Origin: CAMAPP01 sp046153685
GTDB lineage: Bacteria > Pseudomonadota > Alphaproteobacteria > CADEGL01
Direction of reading: 5' to 3'
NCBI GenBank assembly: GCA_046153685.1
Contig: JBJXGH010000037.1
Coordinates: 1 to 64,000, forward strand
Length of the DNA: 64,000 nucleotides
Of this stretch, positions 8,124 to 18,327 are shown one piece after another. The first letter of the stretch is position 1, and each line of letters opens with the position of its first letter. A program made the translations under genes and the position numbers. Below the pieces are notes generated by a model. That model did no database searches and was not told the origin of the DNA. It worked only from the letters and a program-made list of their open reading frames with translations.

Positions 8124-9650
8124 ATGAACGCCGCCGATTTCCTGCTGGCCGAGGCGCCCATGCGCGGCGACCGCCCCGCCTTTTCTTGGGACGGCGGACG
8201 GATCGCGCACGGCGCGCTGCCCGACTTGACCGCGCGCGGCGCGGGCCTCTTGGCCGAACTCGGCGCCGGACGCGGCGCGAGGGTGCTGATCGTGCTGTCC
8301 GATTCCATCGAGTTCGTCGCGATTTATCTCGGCGCGCTGCGCCTTGGCGCGATCGCGGTCGCCTTCAATCCGCAGGCGCCTCTCTCCGACATGGCGCGCG
8401 TGGTCGAGGATTGCAGGCCCTCGGTCGCGCTCATCGAGGCGGAGCTTGCTGTCGCGTGGTCCGCCTTGTCGCCCGCGGTGCCCGCCACTTTGGCGGGGCG
8501 CGGCGAAATCGCGCGCCGCCTGGTCTCGGCCCGCCCTCATCCGGGCGCGCCCGCCGCCGCCACCGATCCTGCGTTCTTGGTCTATACCTCCGGCACTACC
8601 GGCACGCTCAAGGCGGCAATTCATCGCCACGGCGATGTCGCCCTGGCCGCGCGCTACCCGCGCGAGGTGCTCGGCCTCGGCCCTGACGATATCTTGTTCG
8701 CGACCTCGAAATTGTACTTCGCCTATGCGCTGGGCACGATCCTGTTCGGCACGCTCGCCCTCGGCGCCTCGGCGGTGTTGTGCGACGGCGCGTCGAAGCC
8801 CGAGAACGTGGCGGCGGCGGTGGCGCGCCACCGGCCGAGCGTCGTGTTTTCCGTGCCGACCGCCTATCGCAATCTTCTCGCGGCGGGTGTCGCGGGCGGC
8901 AAGGCGTTTGGCGCCGTGCGCCGCTATGTCTCGGCGGGCGAACGCCTGCCGCCGGCGCTGTGGGAGCGTTGGCGTCGGGCGACGGGCGTCGAGGCGCTCG
9001 ACGCCATGGGCACGTCCGAAACCGTCTTCATGCTGCTCGCCAATGCGCCCGGCGCCGCGCGCCCCGGCGCTTCGGGGTTTCCGGCGCCCGGGGCCGAGTT
9101 GTGCCTGGCGGACGGCGCGGGCCATGAGGTGCCGCCGGGCACGCCCGGAATCCTTTGGGCGCGCATCGCCTCGGTCGCGGACGGCTATTGGAATCGGCCG
9201 GAGCTGTCGGCGCAATTGTTCCGCCAGGGCTGGTTCAAGACCGGCGATATTTACCGCATCGACGAAGACGGCGCCTTTCATCACCAGGGACGGGCCGACG
9301 ACATGTTGAAGATCGCGGGGCAGTGGGTGAGTCCGGCGGAAATCGAGGAATTGGCGCTCGCCGCCGGGTGCCGCGACGCTGCCTTGGTGTCGGCGCCGGA
9401 CGCGGACGAGCTTGCGCGCGCCGTGTTGTTTGTCGTTCCCGGCGCGAATGCGCCGCAAGACGACGGCGCGAATTCGCCGCGAGGTCATGGCGCGGATGTA
9501 CCGCGAGGCGACGGCGCACTTTCGGCGGCGCTCTTGAGCTTGCCCGTGCACAAGCGCCCGCGCGCGATACGGCGCGTGAAGGAAATCCCGCGCACCGCCA
9601 CGGGTAAAATCCAGCGCTACAAATTACGCGCCGAAATGGAGCGCGATTGA
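8124..9650 (+). CDS. Benzoate-CoA ligase-like acyl-CoA synthetase
   Basis: A 508-residue ANL-superfamily adenylate-forming enzyme. It has the phosphate-binding loop VYTSGTTGTLKA (about residues 152-163), then KLYFAYALGTILFGTLALGA, which is typical of benzoate/aryl-CoA ligases. The hinge FKTGDIY and the catalytic Lys in RTATGKIQRYKL follow. The C-terminal domain carries an insertion of three near-identical 8-residue units (GANAPQDD, GANSPRGH, GADVPRGD) encoded by a 24-bp tandem repeat. The start at ATG 8124 matches the family N-terminus. The gene is divergent from the FAH/M24 pair across about 110 bp, so a shared aromatic or amide catabolism is plausible but unproven. Confidence 0.85.
   Translation: MNAADFLLAEAPMRGDRPAFSWDGGRIAHGALPDLTARGAGLLAELGAGRGARVLIVLSDSIEFVAIYLGALRLGAIAVAFNPQAPLSDMARVVEDCRPSVALIEAELAVAWSALSPAVPATLAGRGEIARRLVSARPHPGAPAAATDPAFLVYTSGTTGTLKAAIHRHGDVALAARYPREVLGLGPDDILFATSKLYFAYALGTILFGTLALGASAVLCDGASKPENVAAAVARHRPSVVFSVPTAYRNLLAAGVAGGKAFGAVRRYVSAGERLPPALWERWRRATGVEALDAMGTSETVFMLLANAPGAARPGASGFPAPGAELCLADGAGHEVPPGTPGILWARIASVADGYWNRPELSAQLFRQGWFKTGDIYRIDEDGAFHHQGRADDMLKIAGQWVSPAEIEELALAAGCRDAALVSAPDADELARAVLFVVPGANAPQDDGANSPRGHGADVPRGDGALSAALLSLPVHKRPRAIRRVKEIPRTATGKIQRYKLRAEMERD
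9441..9512 (+). repeat. Three in-frame 24-bp tandem repeats inside the ligase gene
   Basis: Units at 9441-9464, 9465-9488 and 9489-9512 each begin GGCGCG(A/G)AT and contain CCGC(A/G)AG(A/G). A partial fourth unit (GGCGCA) follows. They encode three copies of an 8-residue Gly-Ala-(Asn/Asp)-x-Pro-(Gln/Arg) unit in the C-terminal domain, between the small beta-sheet and the catalytic-lysine loop. The period is a multiple of three, so the frame is kept. Confidence 0.9.
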
Positions 9651-10009
9651 ATTCGGCGGAGCGCGACATAGGACGTCGCGCTCCCCGCCGGTATCGTAAC
9701 GCCTCAAGATTGCCGCAGCCGCGCGAATGCGCCGAGTTCGGCGGACGCAGGCGGGCCTGGTGCGAAGACGAGGAATTCGGCGCCACCGAACGGCGCGTGC
9801 CGGTGCGCGGGCTCGTGCCCGGGAATCTTCGGGCGACAAGACTTGACGCCCGTGTTCGTCGCCGCCATTCGCCGTCCCGGGATGCGCCGTTCCACGGATT
9901 TGCCTGCCGGGGTGTGACGGCGGTCATGTGACAACGCGCACTGCGAAAAGCGACGCATTCCGCGACCATCCCGCAATCGGTCGAGCACCAGGGGACATGG
10001 GAGGCGGAC
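9651..10009. other. Intergenic region with an early hairpin
   Basis: I see no convincing gene in these 359 bp. The only clear structure is a perfect 10-bp inverted repeat (GGAGCGCGAC, 9658-9667, with GTCGCGCTCC, 9675-9684) 7 bp after the ligase stop. It may act as a transcription terminator or mRNA-protecting hairpin although no T-run follows. The 3' end presumably carries the promoter of the RTX gene; a GGGAGGCGGAC Shine-Dalgarno-like stretch precedes its ATG. Confidence 0.6.
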
Positions 10010-11590
10010 ATGGCGACGCTCATCAGGAATCGGCGCAGTTTTCAAATCGACGACAGCCACCGGACGATCTCGGGAACCGAGGGCGATGACCGGATTCTTG
10101 GCGCGCAGGGCGCCGACTGGATTCTCGGGCGCGGCGGCAACGATACGATCTCCGCCCTTGGTGGCAATGACGTGATCGAGGCCGGTGCGGGGCGCGACAC
10201 CGTTTATGCAGGCGCAGGCAACGACGTGGTGTTCGGTGATGTGGGCGATGATTGGATTCTCGGCGAGGACGGCAACGATGTCCTGCTCGGCGAGGCCGGC
10301 AACGATACTCTCGAAGGCGGTGCTGGCGCCGACACCCTGTACGGCGAGAACGGCGACGATACCTTGCGCGGTGGCGCCGGCAACGACTCGCTCGATGGCG
10401 GCCTAGGCGACGATTCCGTCGATGGCGGCGACGGCGACAACACGCTGTTCGGCAATGGCGGCAATGACATCGTCCGTGGCGGCTTCGGCAACGACATCAT
10501 CAGCGGCGGCGGCGGCGACGATTCCCTGTACGGCCTTCTCGGCAACGACGTCATCGATGGCGGCGACGGCAATGACTATGTGGTCCATTCGGGCGGCGGC
10601 AACGCCACGGTGAAGGGCGGGTTGGGCGACGACTTCGTCTGGACCCAAAGCGGCAACGACACCCTCGACGGCGGCGACGGCGCCGACCAATTGCATGCCG
10701 GCCAAGGCAATAACAGGGTTTCGAGCGGCAATGGCAATGATCTGCTATCGAGCGGCGACGGGGCTGATACCCTAGACGGTGGCGCAGGCGACGACCGCAT
10801 CAATGCCTATGGCGGCAACGACCTGATCATCGGCGGCGACGGCAATGACCGGGTTCAGGCGGGCGCCGGACGCGACATCGTCCATGGCGGGGCGGGCAAC
10901 GACGTGCTGTTCGGCGATGACGGAGACGACCGCATCTTTGGCGGCACGGGCAACGACATCATCTTCGGCGGCAACGGTTTCGGCGATCTATCGGGCGATG
11001 ATGGCGACGATACCATCACCGGCGGCGACGATCAGAATTACATCTATGGCGGCTATGGCAACGACGTCCTGACCGGCGGCGCACGGGGCGACGAGATGAG
11101 CGGCGATCAGGGCGACGACACCGTGTATGGCTTGGGCGGTAACGATCTGCTCGAAGGCTATGCGGGCAATGACCGGGTCTATGGCGGCGACGGTGATGAC
11201 GAACTGACCGGCGATTCCGGCCGCGACACGCTGGATGGCGGCGCCGGCCACGACGCCCTGATCGGCGGACGCGATGCGGACACGCTGACGGGTGGCGCGG
11301 GCAATGATGTCTTCTACTTCTCGCTGCGTCCCGTCGATCCGTATTATGACGGCCAGAATCCCGGCAATTGGCGGGATATCATCACCGATTTCCGGCATGG
11401 CGAAGACAAGATCGATCTTTCCGCCTTCAACTTCGGCCGCGACCGCGACGGCTTCGCCGACGTGCGGGAGGCGGCGACGCAATACGGCACGGGGGTCGAG
11501 CTTCGCTTTTCGCGCCCGGATTCGCCCGACACGATCTTCCTAGCAGGCGTGCAATGGACACAGCTCGATGCCGGCGACTTTATCTTCTGA
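10010..11590 (+). CDS. RTX-type calcium-binding haemolysin-repeat protein
   Basis: This is a 526-residue protein made almost wholly of Gly/Asp-rich nonapeptide repeats of the GGxGxDxLx type (about residues 20-440, for example GGAGADTLYGENGDD). These form Ca2+-binding parallel beta-rolls in secreted type I substrates. The C-terminus (about 440-526) has WRDIITDFRHGEDKIDLSAF, the serralysin/M10 C-terminal-like segment that usually precedes the uncleaved type I secretion signal. There is no N-terminal signal peptide and no recognisable catalytic domain. No HlyB/HlyD/TolC-type export genes lie in the window, so export would need genes elsewhere. The function may be structural, an adhesin or an S-layer-like protein. 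Confidence 0.88.
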   Translation: MATLIRNRRSFQIDDSHRTISGTEGDDRILGAQGADWILGRGGNDTISALGGNDVIEAGAGRDTVYAGAGNDVVFGDVGDDWILGEDGNDVLLGEAGNDTLEGGAGADTLYGENGDDTLRGGAGNDSLDGGLGDDSVDGGDGDNTLFGNGGNDIVRGGFGNDIISGGGGDDSLYGLLGNDVIDGGDGNDYVVHSGGGNATVKGGLGDDFVWTQSGNDTLDGGDGADQLHAGQGNNRVSSGNGNDLLSSGDGADTLDGGAGDDRINAYGGNDLIIGGDGNDRVQAGAGRDIVHGGAGNDVLFGDDGDDRIFGGTGNDIIFGGNGFGDLSGDDGDDTITGGDDQNYIYGGYGNDVLTGGARGDEMSGDQGDDTVYGLGGNDLLEGYAGNDRVYGGDGDDELTGDSGRDTLDGGAGHDALIGGRDADTLTGGAGNDVFYFSLRPVDPYYDGQNPGNWRDIITDFRHGEDKIDLSAFNFGRDRDGFADVREAATQYGTGVELRFSRPDSPDTIFLAGVQWTQLDAGDFIF

Positions 11591-11685
11591 AATCCGGCGC
11601 TAGAGGCCGGTTTGAGAGTCCGACATGAGATGAGTGACGGGATGGGGCGTCGTCGGCGTCCCCTTCGCGGACGTGCGGCAAAAAA

Positions 11686-11760
11686 TGGTGGGCGCGGCTG
11701 GGATTGAACCAGCGACCCCTCGCATGTGAAACGAGTGCTCTACCGCTGAGCTACGCGCCC
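11686..11760 (-). tRNA. tRNA-Val (anticodon CAC)
   Basis: Read on the minus strand, the sequence folds into a full cloverleaf. The acceptor stem is GGGCGCG with CGCGCCC, the D arm is GCTCAGCGGTAGAGC, and the anticodon stem CTCGT/GCGAG encloses the loop TTCACAT. The anticodon CAC lies at 11726-11728. The T arm is GCTGGTTCAATCCCAGC. Discriminator A73 and an encoded CCA end the gene. Confidence 0.96.
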
Positions 11761-11859
11761 ATCGTGTCGGGAAGCGCGCATTAAATGGGCCGGGCGGCGG
11801 CGCTGTCAAGGCAATCGGGGATGGGGCGGTGCGCGGGCGATGATTTTCCGCCGCGCGCC

Positions 11860-12528
11860 TCAGACAAGACGCGCAAGGGCAGCGGGCAGATCGATCATGC
11901 GCGAGATCAGCGCGTCGGCGCCGAGTTTTTCGGGCGCCATATTGGCGTAGCCGAAGGTCACGCACACGCAAGGGATTCCGGCCGCGCGGGCGGTTGCCAC
12001 GTCGTTTGCCGAATCCCCGACCATCACGGCCTCCTCGGCGCGCGCGCCCATGGCGTCGAGCGTTGCCAAGAGATGCGCTTGGTCGGGCTTGCGGCGCGGC
12101 ACTCTGTCCGGGCCGACAATCGCCTCGAAATGCGCCGCGAGGCCAAGGCGAGTGAGCACGTCGAGGCTCAGGCCATCCGGCTTGTTCGTACAAACGCCCA
12201 GCACATGGCCCTCGGCGCGGAGCGTGAGCAGGGTTTTCACGACGCCCGGATACGGCCGGGTGCGCGCAATCGGCTCGGCCTCGTAGGCTTCGAGAAATTC
12301 GCGGTAATGGCGGTCGAGCGCCGCGTCCTCGGGCACCTCGCCCGAGGCGGCGAAGCCGCGCGCGACCAATTGGCGCGCGCCGTCGCCGACAAAGCGGATC
12401 GTGGTCGGCAAATCGACTCCCGGTCGGCCGGCGGCGGCGAGGGTCGCGTTCAATGCCGCATGAATGTCCGGTGCGCTATCGATCAGAGTGCCGTCGAGAT
12501 CGAAGACCACCGCGCGAAATCTAGACAT
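11860..12528 (-). CDS. gph: Phosphoglycolate phosphatase (HAD superfamily)
   Basis: A 222-residue HAD-superfamily hydrolase with motif I VVFDLDGTLIDS (about residues 7-18), motif II GVCTNKP and motif IV VGDSANDVATARAAG. The cap domain between motifs I and II is of the C1 type found in Gph. The enzyme dephosphorylates 2-phosphoglycolate formed by DNA 3'-end repair or by Rubisco oxygenation. The ATG at 12528 begins MSRFRAVVFDLDG, the usual short lead-in. It is divergent from glmU with about 134 bp between them, and the tRNA-Val gene lies beyond its stop on the same strand. A generic HAD phosphatase specificity cannot be excluded. Confidence 0.85.
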   Translation of the reverse strand: MSRFRAVVFDLDGTLIDSAPDIHAALNATLAAAGRPGVDLPTTIRFVGDGARQLVARGFAASGEVPEDAALDRHYREFLEAYEAEPIARTRPYPGVVKTLLTLRAEGHVLGVCTNKPDGLSLDVLTRLGLAAHFEAIVGPDRVPRRKPDQAHLLATLDAMGARAEEAVMVGDSANDVATARAAGIPCVCVTFGYANMAPEKLGADALISRMIDLPAALARLV

Positions 12529-12662
12529 CCTGCAACCTAATGAAACAATTCGTGACTTTGCCCATTCGTCGCCCTGTGGCATGGTCCGCCGCGCGTGGAC
12601 CGAGTGTTCGAGACGCCGCTCGGGTCGCGCTCCATTCGAGCGTTTCGGTTTTCTAGCGGTTC

Positions 12663-14084
12663 ATGGCCCCATCCGTCGCCATCATTCTTGCCGCCGGCAA
12701 GGGCACGCGCATGAAGTCGCGCCGGCCCAAGGTGCTGCACGCCCTCGCCGGTCGGCCCATGGTTATGCACGTGCTCGACGCCGTGCGGCGGGCGCGATTC
12801 GGGCGCGCGGTCGTCGTCATCGGCCCCGGAATGGACGAGGTCGGGCGCGCGGCAGCACCCGCCGAGTTGGCGGTGCAATCCGAACAGCTTGGCACCGGCC
12901 ATGCGGTCTTGCAGGCACGCGCGGCGCTCAAGGGATTCTCGGGCGATGTGGCGGTGCTGTTCGGCGACACGCCCTTGCTCACGCCCGAAACCCTTCGCCG
13001 TGTCATGGCTGCGCGACGGCGGGGCGCGGCCATCGCCGTGCTCGGCTTCGAGCCGCGCGATCCGGGGGCTTACGGCCGCCTCGTGTTGGCCAAGGACGGC
13101 GCGCTCGAGGCCATCGTTGAATACAAGGACGCGTCCGCCGCCGAACGCGCGATCGGGCTTTGCAATTCGGGCGTGATGGCGGCGGATGCGCGGCTGATGT
13201 TCGATCTTCTGGGCCGCGTCAAGAACGACAACGCCAAGGGCGAGTATTACCTGACCGATATCGTGGCGCTGGCGAGGCGCCGGGGCTTGCGCTGCGCCGT
13301 GGTGCGCGCGCCCGAGGACGAGCTGATGGGCGTGAATTCGCGGATCGAGCTCGCCGCCGCCGAAGAAGCGGTGCAGAACCGCTTGCGGCGCAAGGCGATG
13401 ACGAACGGCGCAACCCTCGCGGACCCGGCGACGACGTATTTTTCCCACGATACGAAATTGGGCCGCGATGTCGCCGTCGGGCCGAACGTAGTCTTCGGCC
13501 CGGGCGTTACCGTCGGCGACAATGTGGAGATTCGCGCCCATTGCCATATCGAGGGCGCGCGCATCGCCTCGGACGCCGTCATCGGGCCCTTCGCGCGCCT
13601 GCGCCCGGGCGCGGTCGTCGGGCGCGGCGCCCATGTCGGGAATTTCGTCGAATTGAAGCAAGCGATCCTCGAGGCCGGCGCCAAGGCCAATCATCTGTCC
13701 TATCTCGGCGACGCGCATATCGGAGCCGGCGCCAATATCGGCGCGGGCACCATTACCTGCAATTACGACGGCTACCTCAAATCGCGCACCGAGATCGGCG
13801 CGCGCGCCTTCATCGGCTCGAACTCGGCCCTCATTGCCCCGGTGCGCATCGGCGCGGGCGCCATCGTCGGCGCGGGCAGCGTCATCACCAAGGACGTGCC
13901 CGCGGACGCGCTGGCGGTCGAGCGCGCCGAGCAGCGAGTGGTCAAGGGCTTTGCCCGCGCCTTTCGCGCGCGCAAGGCCGCCCAGAAGGCCCGGCGGCCC
14001 CCCGCTGCGTCCAAGAATCCCGCCGCGTCCAAGAACCCCGGCGCGCCCAAGGTTCGGGGCAAGTCCAAAAACAAGGATCGCTAG
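12663..14084 (+). CDS. glmU: Bifunctional UDP-GlcNAc pyrophosphorylase / GlcN-1-P acetyltransferase
   Basis: A 473-residue two-domain enzyme. The N-terminal pyrophosphorylase has LAAGKGTRMKSRRPKVL at residues 9-25 and NSGVMA, and the C-terminal left-handed beta-helix has hexapeptide repeats with NFVELKQA, NHLSYLGDA and GTITCNYDG. It makes UDP-GlcNAc for peptidoglycan and LPS in the cytoplasm. The ATG at 12663 is the canonical start. glmS follows after 3 bp, so the pair is an amino-sugar operon. The last 40 or so residues form an unusual basic, Ala/Pro/Lys-rich tail containing a repeated PAASKN unit from an 18-bp DNA repeat; ordinary GlmU ends soon after the helix. Confidence 0.96.
   Translation: MAPSVAIILAAGKGTRMKSRRPKVLHALAGRPMVMHVLDAVRRARFGRAVVVIGPGMDEVGRAAAPAELAVQSEQLGTGHAVLQARAALKGFSGDVAVLFGDTPLLTPETLRRVMAARRRGAAIAVLGFEPRDPGAYGRLVLAKDGALEAIVEYKDASAAERAIGLCNSGVMAADARLMFDLLGRVKNDNAKGEYYLTDIVALARRRGLRCAVVRAPEDELMGVNSRIELAAAEEAVQNRLRRKAMTNGATLADPATTYFSHDTKLGRDVAVGPNVVFGPGVTVGDNVEIRAHCHIEGARIASDAVIGPFARLRPGAVVGRGAHVGNFVELKQAILEAGAKANHLSYLGDAHIGAGANIGAGTITCNYDGYLKSRTEIGARAFIGSNSALIAPVRIGAGAIVGAGSVITKDVPADALAVERAEQRVVKGFARAFRARKAAQKARRPPAASKNPAASKNPGAPKVRGKSKNKDR
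14002..14051 (+). repeat. 18-bp tandem repeat coding the GlmU tail
   Basis: There are two full units (14002-14019 and 14020-14037, each CCGC(T/C)GCGTCCAAGAA(T/C)C) and a partial third (14038-14051). They encode PAASKN, PAASKN and PGAPK. The two full units differ at only two positions. The period is a multiple of three, so the reading frame is kept. Confidence 0.85.
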
Positions 14085-14087
14085 GCC

Positions 14088-15911
<1,824 letters not shown>

Positions 15912-15919
15912 CGCGCGCA

Positions 15920-16056
15920 GGTCCCGCGCGGCTGTGTCCGCGCGCGGGCACGATGTGCGATATCCTTGGAGGCGCGCGCGGCCAAGCGTTGCATAACGCT
16001 GCGCACCACGCGGCTGGCCGGCGAGCGCGCATCGCGGCATAGCCGATCCCTCACGC
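15920..16056. repeat. Left copy of a GC-rich dispersed element after glmS
   Basis: Three blocks in this spacer recur in the same order at 18263-18327. They are GGTCCCGCGCGGCTG (15920-15934), GCGCGCATCGCGGC (16025-16038) and CCCTCACGC (16048-16056). The first block, with the following CCGCGCG, can fold into a hairpin. The two copies flank the dehydrogenase, dioxygenase and IS3-remnant segment. Confidence 0.5.
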
Positions 16057-16063
16057 CAAATCG

Positions 16064-16963
16064 TTATTTCCGCGGCCACGCCGCGCGCAAAAGCTTGCCC
16101 GTCTGTTCCTCGATGACGCGCGCGGTGGTGAGTGCCCCCGCTTCCGGGCCGTAGCTGTCGCGGGCCTTGAAGACGATCCCGGCGGCGGCCTCCACCACCT
16201 TCATGGGCGCCTTGTGCTCCTTGGCGAGCGCGAGGCCGAGCGTCATGTCCTTGGCGACGAGGCCGATGGAGAAGGTCTTGTCGTAGGAGCCGTCCAGGAT
16301 CTGCGGCCCGTCTATTTGGGCGGAGAAGCTGCCAGCATAGCTGGCCTGGATGGCTTCCAGGAGTGCCGTACTGTCGATGCCCGCCTGGGCGCCAAGACTC
16401 AGGCCTTCGGCCAGCGCCACTTGGTGAACGAAGCACATCATGTTGGTGATGAGCTTGGTGATCGTCGCCCGGCCCAGTTCCCCCATATAAAAGACTTGGT
16501 TGGCCACGCCCTCGATCACAGGCCGGTATTTCTCATAGTCGGCGCGGTGTCCGCCGATGAACAGCGTCACGCGTCCTTCGCGTGCATTGTGCACGCCGCC
16601 GGTGGCGGTGGCCTCCAGCACGGTCACGCCCATGCCGCGCAGCTGCTCGGCGAAGCGGGCCATCTGGTGCAGATCGCTGGTGCTCATGTCGATCCAGGCC
16701 GCGCCGCGCTTGAGACCATGGATAACGCCGTCCGGCCCTTCGACCACCGCCGCGACGTCCTTAGGCGCCGGCAGGCAGGTGATGACCACGTCGCTAGCCG
16801 ATGCAATCTCACGCGGGCTCGCTGCCCAGGCGGCGCCCATGCCGAGCAGGCGCTGGGCACGGTCCTTGTGCAGGTCGTGGACGGTGAGCGCGAATTTCTT
16901 GCGCGCCAGGTTGGCTGCCGCGGGCTCGCCCATATTGCCAAGGCCGATGAAACCGATCTTCAT
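16064..16963 (-). CDS. 3-hydroxyisobutyrate dehydrogenase-like beta-hydroxyacid dehydrogenase
   Basis: This 299-residue NAD(P)-dependent enzyme has the Rossmann motif GFIGLGNMGEPAAANL (residues 4-19), the substrate-binding stretch TATGGVHNAREG (canonical ATGG/SG...A) and the catalytic-lysine helix ITKLITNMM. The family includes 3-hydroxyisobutyrate, tartronate-semialdehyde and glyoxylate/succinic-semialdehyde reductases. Specificity is not evident. Its start overlaps the stop of the phytanoyl-CoA-dioxygenase-like gene by 4 bp, so the two are coupled. A paired oxidation of a hydroxylated acid is plausible inference. Codon usage looks somewhat less GC-extreme than in the neighbours. Confidence 0.88.
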   Translation of the reverse strand: MKIGFIGLGNMGEPAAANLARKKFALTVHDLHKDRAQRLLGMGAAWAASPREIASASDVVITCLPAPKDVAAVVEGPDGVIHGLKRGAAWIDMSTSDLHQMARFAEQLRGMGVTVLEATATGGVHNAREGRVTLFIGGHRADYEKYRPVIEGVANQVFYMGELGRATITKLITNMMCFVHQVALAEGLSLGAQAGIDSTALLEAIQASYAGSFSAQIDGPQILDGSYDKTFSIGLVAKDMTLGLALAKEHKAPMKVVEAAAGIVFKARDSYGPEAGALTTARVIEEQTGKLLRAAWPRK

Positions 16964-17874
16964 GGCGCGCCTCCTGTCATGGCGACATCTTCCTTCTGCT
17001 GCCAGACGAAGATGGATTGGTAGCCCTTGCCCTTGGACCAGTCGGGCGGCAACGGGCAGGGCTCGGGATCGAGATGGGCGCGCACCGCGGGTCTGCCGCG
17101 CACGATGCGGAAGGTCTGGTCCGACACCACCGGATAGGGAACATAGGGGAAGGCATCGGCCGAGCTGTAGGTCGCGAGGAGAAGAGGTCGTGAACGGTCG
17201 GAATTGTTCTGGGCGGAGCCGTGAAGCGTCCGGCAGCTATGAACCTGGATAGAACCCGCCGGCCCCATGAGATAAGCGGCCTTGGAGAAGTCCACGGTGG
17301 CCATGTCATGGTCGCGCAAGGTGCCGATCCAGCGGCCTTCCTTGTCATACAGCTCGAAGATCGGGCCGCGATGGCTGCCGGGGATCACGCCCATGGGCCC
17401 CTGCTCGGGCCCCACGTCCTCCAGCATCGTGCCGATGGTCAGCAAGCTGTAGTTGGTGTGTGGGAAATAGGTGATGTCCTGGTGCCATTTGATCTCGGTG
17501 CCGCCACGCGCCCATTTGAAGTTCATCTGAGTGTCCAAGAACTTCACATCGGGGCCGAGAAGATCCGCCGCGATGTCGGCCACGACGGCGTCGGAGACGT
17601 ACTCCCAGACCGCCCTACTGGCCGATGACGGGTTCACGATGCGACGCAGGCGCGGCGATGCCGCGCTGTGTTCGGTCTCTAGGTCATATTCGGAGTTGGA
17701 TTCGGTCAGCTTGCGGCTGCGCTCCACCAACTCACCGATGCCGGTGCGCAGGCGCGCGATCCACTCGGTGGCGACGATGCCGGGAAGGAGCAGATAACCC
17801 GTTTCGAAATAGCGTTCGCGCTGGGCCTGGGTCAGAACGCGGGGCGGGTGGGAGAGGATCTGGTCGGGTGTCAT
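16960..17874 (-). CDS. Phytanoyl-CoA dioxygenase (PhyH) family protein
   Basis: A 304-residue Fe(II)/2-oxoglutarate-dependent oxygenase. The iron ligands are visible as the His-x-Asp pair in IKWHQDITYFPH and a distal His in VHSCRTLHGSA. The 2-oxoglutarate-binding Arg lies shortly after it (NNSDRSRPLL). Bacterial members hydroxylate diverse small molecules, including amino acids, ectoine and phosphonates. It is the first gene of a two-gene unit with the dehydrogenase. It lies next to an IS3 remnant, which suggests lateral acquisition; this is inference. The substrate is unknown. Confidence 0.88.
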   Translation of the reverse strand: MTPDQILSHPPRVLTQAQRERYFETGYLLLPGIVATEWIARLRTGIGELVERSRKLTESNSEYDLETEHSAASPRLRRIVNPSSASRAVWEYVSDAVVADIAADLLGPDVKFLDTQMNFKWARGGTEIKWHQDITYFPHTNYSLLTIGTMLEDVGPEQGPMGVIPGSHRGPIFELYDKEGRWIGTLRDHDMATVDFSKAAYLMGPAGSIQVHSCRTLHGSAQNNSDRSRPLLLATYSSADAFPYVPYPVVSDQTFRIVRGRPAVRAHLDPEPCPLPPDWSKGKGYQSIFVWQQKEDVAMTGGAP

Positions 17875-17969
17875 TCTTGCCTCCCTTTTTCGCGGAGATT
17901 CGCGGCCACCTAGCCGGCAAGCGCCAGGCGGCTCCGACCCGGCGGTTTTTTATGCCTGCGGAACCGAGG

Positions 17970-18239
17970 CTACCGCATAGCCGTTGTCCCTCCTAGATTG
18001 GACAACAGTGGTACAAAAGTGTGCGCTGCTGGCGGTCGGTATCCAAGCGACGAATGCGGACGCACGGTGTTGTGGTGATGGCGCCGGCGTTCGACCGGAA
18101 ACTCGGCCTCCCGTAGCGAGTAAAAGCTCTCTCCATTCGGCAGTTCGTCCCCGCGCTTCGAGTTGAAGCTCTCGTTGTACCCGTTCTCCCAAGGACAACC
18201 CGGCTCGATGTAGAGGGTCTTGGCGCCGAGCGTGCCGAG
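17970..18239 (-). mobile_element. IS3-family transposase remnant (C-terminal 89 codons)
   Basis: The translation carries KTLYIEPGCPWENGYNESFN, then NTVRPHSSLGYRPPA before the stop. This is the C-terminal end of the rve integrase core of IS3-family OrfB transposases; the E of the DDE triad lies in PWENGYNE. The N-terminal portion, OrfA and both terminal inverted repeats are not recognisable. Homology stops near 18239 and merges into the GC-rich repeat block. It is a dead fragment that marks a past insertion and deletion. Confidence 0.9.
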
Positions 18240-18262
18240 CTCGCCCTCAAGACCGAAGGCCG

Positions 18263-18327
18263 GGTCCCGCGCGGCTGCGCCCGCGCGCATCGCGGCGTAC
18301 TTGCGCGCGCCATCCCCTCCCTCACGC
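18263..18327. repeat. Right, compacted copy of the GC-rich dispersed element
   Basis: The same three blocks as at 15920-16056 occur here in the same order but closer together: GGTCCCGCGCGGCTG at 18263-18277, GCGCGCATCGCGGC at 18283-18296 and CCCTCACGC at 18319-18327. The last one overlaps the end of the cyclase gene. The copy lies directly at the broken edge of the IS3 fragment. Confidence 0.5.

Noticed and set aside
9441..9512. Possible CRISPR array
   Set aside because: There are only three contiguous 24-bp units with no spacers, and they lie within a coding sequence in frame.
10010..11590. Tandem DNA repeats of the RTX region as a mobile or structural repeat
   Set aside because: The periodicity simply reflects the coding of Ca2+-binding nonapeptide repeats.
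14085..14087. glmS ribozyme or leader riboswitch before glmS
   Set aside because: Only 3 bp separate glmU and glmS, so there is no room; the ribozyme is also a feature of Gram-positive bacteria.
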